The notes beneath the pieces were generated by a model. The model was not told the origin of the DNA, did no database searches, and saw only the letters and a program-made list of their open reading frames with translations. This document shows positions 1-11,300 of a stretch of 64,000 nucleotides of DNA, piece by piece. The first letter of the stretch is position 1. Each line of letters opens with the position of its first letter. Both the position numbers and the translations under genes were made by a program. Source of the DNA: Fratercula arctica (Eukaryota > Chordata > Aves > Charadriiformes > Alcidae); assembly GCA_947846985.1 (NCBI GenBank), contig CANTUZ010000004.1, positions 77,713,159 through 77,777,158 of the forward strand. The letters are read 5' to 3'.

Positions 1-1182
1 GGTTAGTTTTACAAGCACAAGCTAGTTTCAGCTCGTAAGTCTTATCCAGGGATACATTTGTGCCTCTACATAAAAGCATATCCAAACAGCAGCAGGTACA
101 GATATTACACAAACAGCCTTTCAGTTTCTCTCTCGTAGGAACACTAAGAGCCACACATTCATGGTGGCTATTTCAGTTTAAATGCTTAGTCCATGGTTTG
201 GCTTTTCAAACAGCTGAAAAGAATTTGAAGAACTGACCCCTGCCCCGAGTTTGACGTGTTTTTATTACAGTAGTGTTTATATATCCCTTCCAAAGTGGAA
301 AACAGACTAAATTAAATGTTAAAAAAAGCAAAGAGGCAGCAACAGTGTATTTCAGTAGTATAGACATTGCCTTTGTATGTGTGTTGCAACAAATAGGCAA
401 CCAGTATTGGTAGGTGCTCAGCTGAATACCCAAACTATGTACGCACCCTAGAATAAATGAGATGATAGACATACAATTCCCTACGGGTACTTTTTTTACT
501 CTAAAATAGTATTTTATTCTAAACTAATATAATCTAATAGTTCTCAGTCACAAACCCCGTTTGATTAAAGCCAAAATAAGCTCACAAAGCTACCGTACCT
601 ACCAATGCGAGTCCTAAGCTATGTTCTCAAAACAAAACAATAAAAAGACTAATGTCGCATAGAGGAAGTACATGGAAATTTCCCATTCCTTCCAGACCTT
701 TGTTTCAGTATTAATTAATTACTCCTTTAAAAAAGAAAGAATAAAGGAAGAAAAGAAAAAAAATTAAATATAGAGCTTTATTATCCCCTGCGGGAGACAA
801 GTTAAAGCGCTGGAGGGGGCTACTGAAGAAAGCCATAGCGGTCAGTTGTGTTATATGCAACATTAGAATTGCAAATATCTCTTTTAGGAAATATCTCTCA
901 TTTTCACAGTTCCATGAGTGAGATACCCCACCCCTCCTTACTTACACTGTCCCTTTGCCAGATTAATGAAAAAAAAAAAGCCCTGTATTACTCAGCAATT
1001 ACAGAACACATTTAAATTAAATATGACAACATAGCTAGGAAATGAGAGAGGGATAAAAGCCGGCAAAGGAAGTCTAATAATGAAGACTCTAGTTCTGGTG
1101 ACTAAGTGATACAATATCTAAAGCCTTTTCCAGGTTATTGAGATTTTTATTCTTTTACACGGAGAGAGAGCAAGCGAGAAGC

Positions 1183-1200
1183 GGGGCGGGGAGGGGGGGG
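1183..1200 (+). other. G-run, quadruplex-capable motif
   Basis: Two runs of four G separated by a single C are followed by an A and eight more G. This can be split into four G-triplets with one-base loops, which fits the usual G-quadruplex rule. It follows a GA-rich stretch (1161-1180). No gene start is visible nearby, so a promoter role is only speculation. Confidence 0.6.
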
Positions 1201-2362
1201 AAGAACAATCTGTGGTCTGTAAATGATCAGCACAAAAAATAAATTACGGTCAAGTAACTGAACTTTTCTGATGTGTAAATTGAATCATTCCCACACGCTG
1301 GTGTTTTATAATTAAAAGGCCCTTTTCACTGTGGGAAATTTTACTGAATTTTGTATTAAAAGAAGAAACAAACCATCAATCAGGAGGAGGTAGGGGAACT
1401 CAAAGAGCTCAACCCATTAAACTTGAAGAGCGTAGTCGAATTCTGAATGACTTGCTCTAGGAAACTGTAGCTCTTTTAAGGCAGGATACTGTACAAACAT
1501 TAATGAGCAGAACGCGTAGCTGATCGCTGTTCTAAAAACCTTTTGTAGTCGTCTGGAAGAACACACTTTCCATTTGGTGTCACAAGATGCAGAATATGGT
1601 TTTAAATGAACCCTTTTTGTGAGCTTTAAATTACTTGACTTTGGTTACCATTGAGAAAAATCACTGAGCTAAAACCAAAGGAGGGGAAGAAAAAAAAAGT
1701 AATACCCAAACCGGGTCCTTGTTCAATTCAGTCCAGTCGCTATGTAAGTACTGATCAGGCAGATTAAGGTTTGCTGCCAAATACGAACACTCCTGAGTGG
1801 GCACTCACAGCTGCCGCTTCAGAGCCCTGGGACCTTAATCCGCTTTCGGCTGAGCTGAGGTCATGGCTACAAATGACGTTGGCAAATTATCCTTCTAAAG
1901 CGGGGCATCATTAAAAATCATCCCAATACGGCATACGCAGGCAACAGTAGTTTCTTGTGGGAACTTGAGAACTCTCACAAGGGAGCTCATTTTGAGAATT
2001 TCATTATTTATTCAATTATGTTCTGTTCTCGATAAGTCTGGTAACAGGGTAGAGAATTTATCACCCTGGATCTTCCTTCTTGGGCAAAATACATCTGTTA
2101 AAGTTAGCGCTACATGAATTCATCCCATTTTATATTTTGGCCTACACTGTTATTGCAACAACAGTAAATTAGATACAGCAGTATAAATTACCGATAACAG
2201 GTAAGTCGGTAGAACATTGTATATTGAGCACATACCGGCCTATTGTAATTTTGTAGTTTGCTCTGTTCTGTCAGTTGGACAACTGTGTGTCATTTAAAAA
2301 AAAACATTGACGCAATATACGGGTCCCACCAGAGCTTGAGGCTGTAGGAAGTCTCACCTTAC

Positions 2363-2414
2363 CTTCAGCTTTCTACGTGGTGTTATGCTGCCGGGTCTCT
2401 GATGATTCGGGAAT
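2363..2414 (-). other. Exon-like segment (weak candidate), minus strand
   Basis: On the minus strand a pyrimidine-rich tract ending in 'ctcattgcag' precedes a 52-bp segment that ends in 'gctgaag' followed by 'gtaaggtgag'. These are good matches to the vertebrate acceptor and donor consensus. One of the three frames is open for all 17 codons and reads FPNHQRPGSITPRRKLK; the other two have stops. I do not recognise the peptide. Such pseudo-exons are common by chance in long introns, so this is only a candidate. Confidence 0.2.
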
Positions 2415-3685
2415 CTGCAATGAGAAGAGGTTATAAAGAATTTGGTCATCAAACGTATTTTTATTTTTTTTAATGTTTAATTATTATTACAAAATACCAC
2501 AGTAGCTTCAAAAATCAAAACATTAGACGATATTTTCTTTTCCCCCGTACCATTATTGTCCTCTCTGCATGGTGATATAACGTGTCCATAAATTGCGTAT
2601 CTTTCCTAAAGTCTAAATGAGATGCAGATTATCTGTAATAAAATATTTATTAAAGCTGCTGCTGGACTGACATGTTAATACACTGTAAAGTGCAACTTTA
2701 TTTGCTTGAACCATATGGAAGTGTTGATTGTATGTTGAATACCAAATGTAAAAATGGCATTTTGGAGATCCATGTTCGTTGCACCTCATTTACTGTCACA
2801 TTCGGTTCCTTCAGGTCACACATGAAAAAGCTTTTTTCCTTTCTGCTACTGTGGAAAACTGATCATGTGTCCTGAGAATTTAATATAAATTTTAAGAGAA
2901 AGGTCTTCCTAGCTTTAGCACAGATTATATGAATTTTCAATTGCAACTTAGCAATTTTGTTGATGTATGCACCAGCAAATATATTATAAACCCCCTGCCA
3001 TAGCTTTGCAAAGCCAACATATTCAACAGTAATAAACATAAAACATATGGAAAAGATAATGATTATTTTTTAAAGAAAAATAAGCCTAATGGCACTTAGA
3101 CTATATAAAAAGAGTTATTTTCAGATGGTATTTTTCATAAGTATTACAAGCTTGCATTGTTCTGAAGTTAACTATAAAATGATTTTCTGCTTTAATAATT
3201 GGGAATTTGGGATTATTTCACACATGAAGACTGAGCATTAATAAATTAAATCGATACATGGAATAAAGCCCTTGCCAATAACAATAGTATCTGAAAAATC
3301 ATGTTTCATTCTTATCTTTCTTACATTCCAATTAAGTTCACATTGTACAGTCTGCCAAAAAGGGAAGGGAAAAAAAAAAAAGTACAATATTCTTGAACCG
3401 CACAACAAGTGTTTTACTTGTAGAACTCCTCTTCAAACAAGAATCCAAACAGCCTACACAATTTTTCTCTGAGCCTTTAACAATTCTGCAATTTTGCAAG
3501 TGATAATAACTTATGATGATTGATCAAATGTGAAAAAAAATGTACACTTCCTATACTTGCGGAAACACTTTCTCCCATGACAAAATGTTTCCATTCCGCT
3601 GTGCTTTCAGCATTTTAAAAATGTAGTGTGAAGGAGCATTTCACCAGTAATCTCTTTATTTCAAACAAAAAAGGTGAAGTTTTTG

Positions 3686-3716
3686 GCTTTTTTTTTTTTT
3701 TCTTTTTTTTTTCCCC
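3686..3716. repeat. Poly-T / pyrimidine tract
   Basis: A long run of T interrupted by one C, ending in a C run. Simple low-complexity sequence; it lies about 80 bp before the LTR at 3794 and shows no sign of being that element's tail. Confidence 0.8.
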
Positions 3717-3793
3717 CTTTTTAAAAGGTAGATGTTGGACTGACTGATCAAAGAATCAGAAGAAGGGGTATCAATATGATCCAAATAATGGTA

Positions 3794-4390
3794 GCATACT
3801 GGTTTTGGCTGGGATAGAGCTAATTTTCTTCCTAGTAGCTGTTACAGTGCTATGCTTTGGATTTGTGACCAAACCACTGTTGATGACACAGGGATGTTTT
3901 AGCTCTTTCTGAGCAGCGCTTACACAGCATCAAGGCCTTTTCTGCTCCTCACACCACCCCACCAGTGAGTAGGCTGGAGGTGCACAAGAAGTTGGGAGAG
4001 GACAGCTGACCGAAGAGATACCCCACACTGCAGGAGGTTATGCTCAGCTATAAAAGCTGGAGGAAGCAGGGAAGATGTTCAGAGTTCAGAGATGTGGATG
4101 TTCAGATGTTCAGAGTTGTGGTATTCGTCTTCTCAGACAACCATTACACATGATGAAGCCCTGCTTTCCTGGAAATGGCTACACATCTACCTACTGATGG
4201 GCAGTAATGAATGAATTCCTTATTTTGCTTTGCTTGTGCATACAGTTTCTGCTTTACCTATTAAAGTGTCTTTATCTCAGCCCATGAGTCTTCTCACTTT
4301 TACCCTTCTGATTCTCTTTCCCCCCTCACTTGGGGTAGCGAGCGAGCGGCTGCGCGGGGCTTGGCTGCCTGCCGGGGTTAGTCCACAGCA
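3794..4390 (+). mobile_element. Solo LTR, avian ERVL-like endogenous retrovirus
   Basis: The segment follows the layout of a long avian LTR. It opens with 'ggttttggctgggatagag', carries a TATA box (TATAAAA, 4049-4055), and has an ATTAAA polyadenylation signal (4260-4265) followed by a T/C-rich stretch. It ends in 'ggggttagtccacagca'. The body matches my recollection of an LTR group widespread in bird genomes and usually assigned to ERVL. No primer-binding site or gag/pol remnant follows, so this looks like a solo LTR left by recombination between two LTRs. The exact 5' edge is uncertain by several bases and I could not find convincing target-site duplications. Short open frames inside it (for example 4230-4430) are not genes. 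A local run of 'gttcagag'-type repeats sits at 4076-4120. Confidence 0.82.
4049..4055 (+). promoter_or_regulatory. LTR TATA box
   Basis: TATAAAA in the middle of the LTR, about 205 bases before its ATTAAA signal, where the U3/R boundary of such an LTR is expected. Whether it still drives transcription is unknown. Confidence 0.6.
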
Positions 4391-7194
4391 CCCAGCAAAG
4401 TCATTCTTGATATTGCCTTCAAAATTCTGACAGGCAGAGATTAAGAAACAGGATCAGCATCCTATTTTTAGCTTCCAGGGAAACCAGAGTGCATACGACA
4501 TTAGATCATAATACTGATTGGCTCTACAGTCTGAAAAGGTGGGTGGATATTGGTTCTACCTGAACCATGAAAGGCATTTCCTACAGTATCTGTAAGTACA
4601 AACCAAAATAAAATAAAACTCAGTGCAAACTCTCCCACATCGTACTGAGACACAACACGTCTCCCTAAATTTATGCCCTTGATTGTAAATAAAAACCTCT
4701 TCATATATATATATATATGCAGACTTCCATAAAAACGAATACATAGCTTGACTGTGCAGTGAATATAAACATGCAAGAAGCTTAAATACTAAAATATAAT
4801 TGTAGCAATATGGGGGCAAGGTACTGAAAAACCAAAGGCTCAATATTAAAAATGCTCCAATGCACAGTGACCAGTTACCAAATCATTGATTCACACCATT
4901 TGAGCACAACCCAAATACAAAATAAACAGAATTGTGCCTAATTTCCCGACTGAGGGTCTAAGCATTCCTATTTGTGTCACCAGAGTATCCGCACCATAGA
5001 TCATAACATAGCCTGCTTCGGGAATCCTCAGCCCCAGACAGCAAAGGAGCTGGAAGGCAAACCTGAAATGTTAACGTGTACAGACCTAGAGCAACAAATC
5101 TTAAATTTCATCCTTGTGTTTTCTATACGCGTTATCAATTTCAGGAATTTAATCTTTCACCTCTGGAGGGTGGGATAATGAGTTCTAAGCAATGACTTCA
5201 CACCTGTCAATAATAGATATTTGAATTCAAGAGAAAGCAGGAATTCTTATAACTCTGCTCTCTTCAATATTTCCTATTTCTAGACTTAGGTGACCCTGTG
5301 CTCAAAATTCTTCCCTTCATGTTTCCATTTCTTAAGTGTCTAACTGTTCCGATTCACTTAACTCATATTTCTGAATATATTCCTAGCATTGCACACTTGA
5401 AAGTCAAGCTCGGTGACACTCACTGCCAACATATTTAACTCCCTTTGATGCTCTGATCTTCATTTACTGGAGCATGATCAAAGAGCGCTGCCCTCAGAAA
5501 CTTGGGAAGGAAAACTGAAAATAGCAGCCAGTTAAAGTCCAACAAACAGCAATGGAGGCTCATCCCTGATCAGCTCCTCCTGAGCTGCTCAGATGCCGAA
5601 TTCTTCAGTTTCACCGGAATCAGTGTGATTAGTCAGTCTGCTGGTTTTAATGGGAAATGTACTGTAGAGGGATTTTTAAAATTGAAAACTTGGATTCTTA
5701 ATCTCTAGTCATTCAGCTCATGCACAAACTCTCACAACAGACCTGGGGCAAGAATCCCAGCACCGTGGAAGGCACTGCCGTGTGAAAAAAGGAAGTTATT
5801 GTTATCAGGATGCGCAAAATGCCAATCTGCCTCAAGAAAATTAAAATTTCATCTAATTGTTCCCAACTAGCTTCTGGAAGAAGGCAACAGAAGGTCATAT
5901 ATGATGACCCTAGTCCAGACAACAGAGCAGCAATGCATTTGCCTGGCTTCAGCTGCCTGTCCAGGAGGCAGCACATCTCCCATAGGTCCTAATCCCTACT
6001 GGGACAAGACACATACGGTTAGACAATGGCATCAGTTTCTAGCAGTCCACCAGAGATAATGATCCTTCCTTACCGCCCACACAAAGTCTGTGGAATATTT
6101 ATTATACGTACTGAGTCGGAACTTTTCATCCCGAGGAAAAAATGCAAAATAGAAGAGAAGGTAAAACATCAATGCTATTTTATGTAAAAGTGACTCAAAA
6201 AAAGCTCATAAAACTTTACTGCTGCCTGCCAGATGAAACACTGAAATGATCCAGCTCATCCTTTTTCTTTGACTACCAACTTTGAAGGTCTATTAACTTG
6301 GAACTTGAGTGATTATATTGCTAAGCTAACATCTGTGAGAAACCATACGTTGATTTGAATTGGGAAAGAACACCTTGCACACCAGAAAAACAGTTTTCTG
6401 CTTCAGGACACTGAACTGGAACTTCATCTCCTGCACAGTTGTATGTTGAGATGTTAAAAAGGGACAGTGAGTTTTTCCATACAAACATTCTCTCTCCATC
6501 TTTCTTGGTAAGGACCCTTGAGAACCCTAAGTAACGACGACTCAAGTGTTTGTAAACAGAGAAGGAGCTAGCGTAAGGTAGAGGTGCTGTTGTTATCTAA
6601 CAAACAACAATTTATGGCAGAGAAACTAAGCAGGTAAGTACCTTGCTGCAAATTGGGACCCTCCACACAGGATTTCAGTAAGAGTTATATGGAACAGAAT
6701 GGATGGAGCTAAACATTTATCATCATCTCAAAGAAGCACCCTGGCTACTGATGTGACTAGTGCTCTTTTGTAAATTGTGTTTGAGCCATGTCCCTAGACA
6801 CAGCTGGAGAGAGTCCTGAGCCAAAGATCACGTAGGGCATTTTTATTTACTAGTTTATTGAGTTGGAACGCTGGCACAATTGATCCAAAGTTCTTGGTAA
6901 CAAGTGAATTGGAGACAGGCAAGAGTTGCAGTTCCATGGAGAATAAATAACGCTAGGTTCTCAGCACCAGCCTCATACCGTTTGAATGAACGGGCCTTAC
7001 AGCCGACCGCGGTAAGAAACAGCCTGCTGCCATAATCCCAGCCACGCAAGGAACCAGAGACCACAGTGTCCGCACTGAGCATAGACACCGATGTAAACAA
7101 CCATCTGAAACGGAAAGGCACACTGAGAACGGACTTCTTGGGTCCGGGTAAATCCACTTGGGTACAACCCATGTAAAAAATAAAATAAAATTTA
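4391..7194. other. AT-rich unique DNA, no gene seen
   Basis: Contains an (AT)8 run at 4703-4718 and otherwise unremarkable sequence. Open frames on both strands (for example 4501-4843 minus, 5713-5992, 6855-7244 minus) overlap each other and match no family I know. The 6855-7244 frame gains length from an AT-repeat at its start. I see nothing supportable as a gene. Confidence 0.6.
4703..4718. repeat. (AT)8 microsatellite
   Basis: Eight uninterrupted AT dinucleotides. Likely polymorphic; no other function visible. Confidence 0.9.
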
Positions 7195-7199
7195 AAGAA

Positions 7200-7445
7200 T
7201 AGAGTTAGAGATATAAATATATATATCTCTCTATAGTTTTGCATATATGTATAAAACTATAATCACGCATATAGTTCATACAGAACAAGTTTGCACAGAA
7301 CAAATATGTACAAAATACTACAGGTATATATAACTAGCTATATATGCTGATATCTGTGTAAATCTATATTTTTATAGATCTTTGATATATACATATATAT
7401 ATATATATGTCTACACCTATAACTGTTCTGCACAAACTTGTTACA
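7200..7445. repeat. AT-rich nested inverted repeats
   Basis: Several inverted repeats lie together. 7207-7215 pairs perfectly with 7222-7230 (9-bp arms). 7232-7240 pairs perfectly with 7253-7261 (9-bp arms, 12-base loop). 7284-7301 pairs with 7425-7442 at 16 of 18 positions, spanning a 123-base loop that holds another near-palindrome (about 7325-7345) and an (AT)8 run at 7393-7408. The region could extrude cruciforms. The outer arms lack the features of a known transposon end, so I do not call a MITE. Confidence 0.65.
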
Positions 7446-7527
7446 TTGTTGCTTGTGTGACAAAAGCAGCACACCCTATACACATATATTATTTCACATT
7501 AAAACCTAGTAACATAACTGGATATAT

Positions 7528-8395
7528 GACAACGCCAAGCTAAGTGGTGCTGTGACAGGCCTGAGGGATGGGATGCCATCCAGAGGGAACTGGACAGGCT
7601 GGAGAAGTGGGACCATGGGAACCTCATGAGGTTCAACAAGGCCGAGTGCAGGGTCCTGCCCCTGGGTCAGGGCAACCCCCGGTATCAGCCCAGGCTGGGG
7701 ATGGAGGGATGGAGAGCAGCCCTGCCCAGAAGGACTTGGGGGTGCTGGGGGGTGAAAAGCTGGACATGAGCCGGCAACGTGCACTCACAGCCCAGAAACC
7801 CCCCGCAGCCTGGGCTGCATCCCCAGCAGCGTGGGCAGCAGGGCGAGGGGGGGATTCTGCCCCTCTGCTCCGCTCGGGGGAGACCCCCCTGCAGCGCTGC
7901 CTCCAGCTCTGGGGCACCAACAGCAGAAGGACACGGAGCTGTTGGAGCGGGGCCAGAGGAGGCCCCGGAGATGCTGGGAGGGCTGGAGCCCCTCTGCTGT
8001 GGGGACAGGCTGAGAGAGCTGGGGAGGTTCAGCCTGGAGAAGAGAAGGCTCCGTGAAGACCTTATAGCGGCCTTTCAGTACCTAAAGGGGGCTTATAAAA
8101 AAGATGTGGACTTTTTAGCAGGGTCTGTTGCAATAGGACAAGGGGTAATGGCTTTAAACTAAAAGAGGGAAGATTTAGACTACACAGAAGGAAGAAAACT
8201 TTCACTATGAGGGTGGTGGGACACTGGCCCAGGTTGCCCAGAGAGGTGGTAGATGCCCCATCCCTGGAAACATTCCAGGCCAGGTTGGACGGGACTCCGA
8301 GCAACCTGATCTAGTTGAAGATGTCCCTGCTCACTGCAGGGGGGTCGGACTAGATGGCCTTTAAAGGTCCCTTCCAACCCAGACTATTCTTTGAT
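7528..8395 (+). mobile_element. CR1 LINE, 5'-truncated, frameshifted
   Basis: This GC-rich block in AT-rich surroundings is the last part of a CR1 retrotransposon: the C-terminal portion of ORF2 (reverse transcriptase) and the 3' UTR. Recognisable CR1 protein pieces occur in different frames: [10 protein letters not shown] near 7580, [15 protein letters not shown] near 7735 and [16 protein letters not shown] near 8020. At least two frameshifts therefore break the frame and no functional protein is possible. The 3' end has the usual box 'tttaaaggtcccttccaa' but only a decayed tail. Its last 90 bases match the CR1 at 51661 almost base for base, so the two belong to one subfamily. The catalytic part of the reverse transcriptase and the endonuclease lie upstream of the truncation and are absent. 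Confidence 0.95.
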
Positions 8396-11300
8396 TAGTA
8401 ATAAAGATTTGCCTCCTTCTACACAAGCACATATTTTTCATTTAATTGCAACAGGGATAGATCTATGTGGTCTCTCCAGAGCCTCAACCTGCTGTTAATT
8501 CTCTTGGTTATTAACAGCAATGCGCACCCACTAGAGCTCCTGACAATAAATTTGAACAACAGTTTCGAAAGACAGCCTTGGAATATACATCATTTTAATC
8601 TTAAAATGTCATTACTTAGAAACTATGTTCTCCAGCTCACGAGTGGCTGTTTTGATTTATCAAAGGATGTTTGCCACATTTTCTATATCTATGAAATCCT
8701 TTGCCATAGAACAGATTCTTAACATATTATTTTCAGGTTCACAGTATTGCTGGTAAAACCTGCTGAGATGCAACCTCACAGCTATAAAGACGCCAGTTAC
8801 CTGTCATACATGCTTAAAATAATTGGTATCATAGGAAAAGTAACACAATAAAAAGCAACATTAAAGAACAGGTCTCTCTGTGATATAATGCAGAACATAC
8901 GTTCAAAATACGTGTAATAATTAGAGCACTGTGCATCCCTTTTCATATCAAAACTGGCATTTCTTAAACTATTTGTAAGTATGAATTTTGTACTATAACT
9001 ATCGGTTCTAGTGAACCGAAGACCTCTTTCTTCAATTACACGTTCACCCGTACCATTAAACATTTACAGCTTCACAGCACTTTATCCTATGCCAAGTCCG
9101 CTATCAAAACCAAACAGAAAAACCAACTACCCTTTCACTGTGAAATATCTATCGGATTTTTCTCAGTAGAAAGAAAGAATAAAACATGTGAGAAAAACGG
9201 GGATAAAGGCAAAAGAGTTGAAGGGTGACTGAAATATTTAATTGCCTAAATTACTGTGAACAAGGCTACATTAATTTCTGCACTTTTATTAACTTTTCCA
9301 GAAAGCTTTGAATGAGCATAAACCAACAGTATGTCTTATCTTTCCAACTTGGATTTATTCCTTAACCAGAATAATGTTTTTTTTTTCCTGTTTACGTGGA
9401 ATACAGTTCATTTTGCTGATGGCACGATGAAAAACGCATCCTATGTAGCAAGGTTCTACATACAAAGGTTTCAATATGTATGCTTGAAACGTCAAAAGAT
9501 GACTCTGTGTGTATGAAGACCATTTTAGGAATATAAAGACTACATCTTTACATTTACTTTACCATCATCATTATTGCACGCATAGACCACTTGTCTGCCC
9601 CTCCCCTGATTCGGTATGTTTAGATCATGATGAACTTTCCCATGAAGCTGAGAATGGCTGACGCGCATGGACTGATGTGACAAGGAGCTTACCATAGAAT
9701 GCTGCTCTATGCTTAGCAGGATAAATTTGGGCAGTTCTGAGAGAAACCTAACATATTTGAAAGCCAGTTGTCAAAGAACGTTAGTATTCAGATCTGTACT
9801 GCCTAAGATCTCAAATTATTGTTAATTAAATGGAGTCTGGATTTTAAAGGAACTCTATTTCTTCCCCGATTAATCAAATAATTACTATTTTAAATCAGTT
9901 TTGAGATTAAGTTCTGCCCCGTCAAAAGCAGTACTTCTAAAAAGAGCCAACAGGATGCTGAAAATGAATGTTTTGCAACACCAAGGCCTTCACAACTCTG
10001 ATCCCAGCCCAAGCACCCAACATTTTTAAGGGGTATTTTCCCCACTCACTCCAGCTGCCAACATCACTGAAGATGATACACAGATTTCAGCAGTTCCCAC
10101 GTTTAAACCAGACACGTGAACACACAGTCCTTAATTCAGGCTCTTAAATGCTATTCCAAAATGACAAACTCTCCCCTTCCCCTCCAAAAACCCAAGTTGT
10201 CTCATTTCTCTATTTTGTTTTATCTATGTCTTATTACCTGTGTGATACCTACGTATCTATTTCTCTCATAGTGACAAATTGTAACGAACTGCAGATTTCC
10301 TTCAAATCACTGAATTTGTGTTGTGTCATATATTTTCACCAACTCTGCAAGTTATGCAGGAATATAATCACTGTCTGGTAGGTGATCAGGTTAGTACAAG
10401 GTAAGTTGTAATTAGAGCAGAAAATTCTGTGGAAACTGCCGTGTCTTATATATTTTAGAGGTAACATAAAAGCCTCAAATAAATAACAATGAATTGAACG
10501 GAACATAATTTATTCTTTTCAAAGTTTTCTTGCAATGGATGTCACAAAAGTAATATCCAAGTCCAAGTTAGTTTTGAAATATGCAAAGTCAAATGAGACC
10601 TTGTTCACTAAAACTAAAGATAATCACCCTAGGCTAGACCTGCGTGTGGTTTCGGATGCAATGTTCTTTGCACTTCTTTTTACTTTTGAAGTCTTTTTAC
10701 AAAGGTGTAGAACAGTAAGGATGAGAAAAGAGGGACTAAGCCTTTAAAGGTTTTGACGGTTTGCTCTTCAACACCTATTACTGGATTTTCCTGAAAGAAA
10801 CCAAGGGAAATATTTTAAAAGCTTATGCTGATCCGCAAACATTTGCCTCAAGCATATATATGTGTGTATATATATTTTTTTTTCTTTTTTTTTTTTGGAT
10901 CAAACTCTTTAATAGCACTTTGAGAGGATGTAAATTTTGTCTCCAGCTTATTTTTGGAAGTTTTGAAAAGAGGGTAGGCCTTAAAACCCAAGAAGTGTTT
11001 TGGGGAAAACCAACACCCTGGACAAATACGGTTACTGACAGACACCGGTGGGATATAATTGCCCTTGTCAACCTTGAACACACAGTGACTAAACATCAGG
11101 AGAAAAAAGTCAATATTACACCAACTGTGCACTTAACTACAGTGCTTCTGTGTTCACATGGAGAACAGGAAAATCAATTTATTGTGCGAGAGCTACAATC
11201 CTTTCAGAATCCAGTCAATCCACTGATTTATTAATGCTATTGATTACACTGAACTAAACATATAATATGAAGACTTGCCACGTCAAAACGTAACCCCCAG

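Larger units (their letters stand above)
1..3793. other. AT-rich unique DNA, no gene seen
   Basis: This stretch has no coding region I can support; its open frames are all under 90 codons and resemble nothing known. It holds a G-rich run near 1183-1200, a short exon-like segment at 2363-2414, A and T runs (for example A11 near 969 and a long T-rich run at 3686-3715), and otherwise mixed AT-rich sequence. The part around 1795-1935 is less AT-rich and has dense short sites, so it could be a conserved non-coding element, but conservation cannot be judged from one sequence. Confidence 0.6.

Noticed and set aside
6855..7244. 129-codon minus-strand open frame
   Set aside because: It starts inside an AT-repeat, matches no family and has no splice or promoter support.
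7568..8162. Long GC-rich open frames (162 and 127 codons)
   Set aside because: They are pieces of the CR1 ORF2 in shifted frames, not host genes.
10761..11234. 157-codon plus-strand open frame
   Set aside because: Its length is helped by a TA/TG repeat and a T-run coding for a phenylalanine stretch; the remainder is unrecognised.
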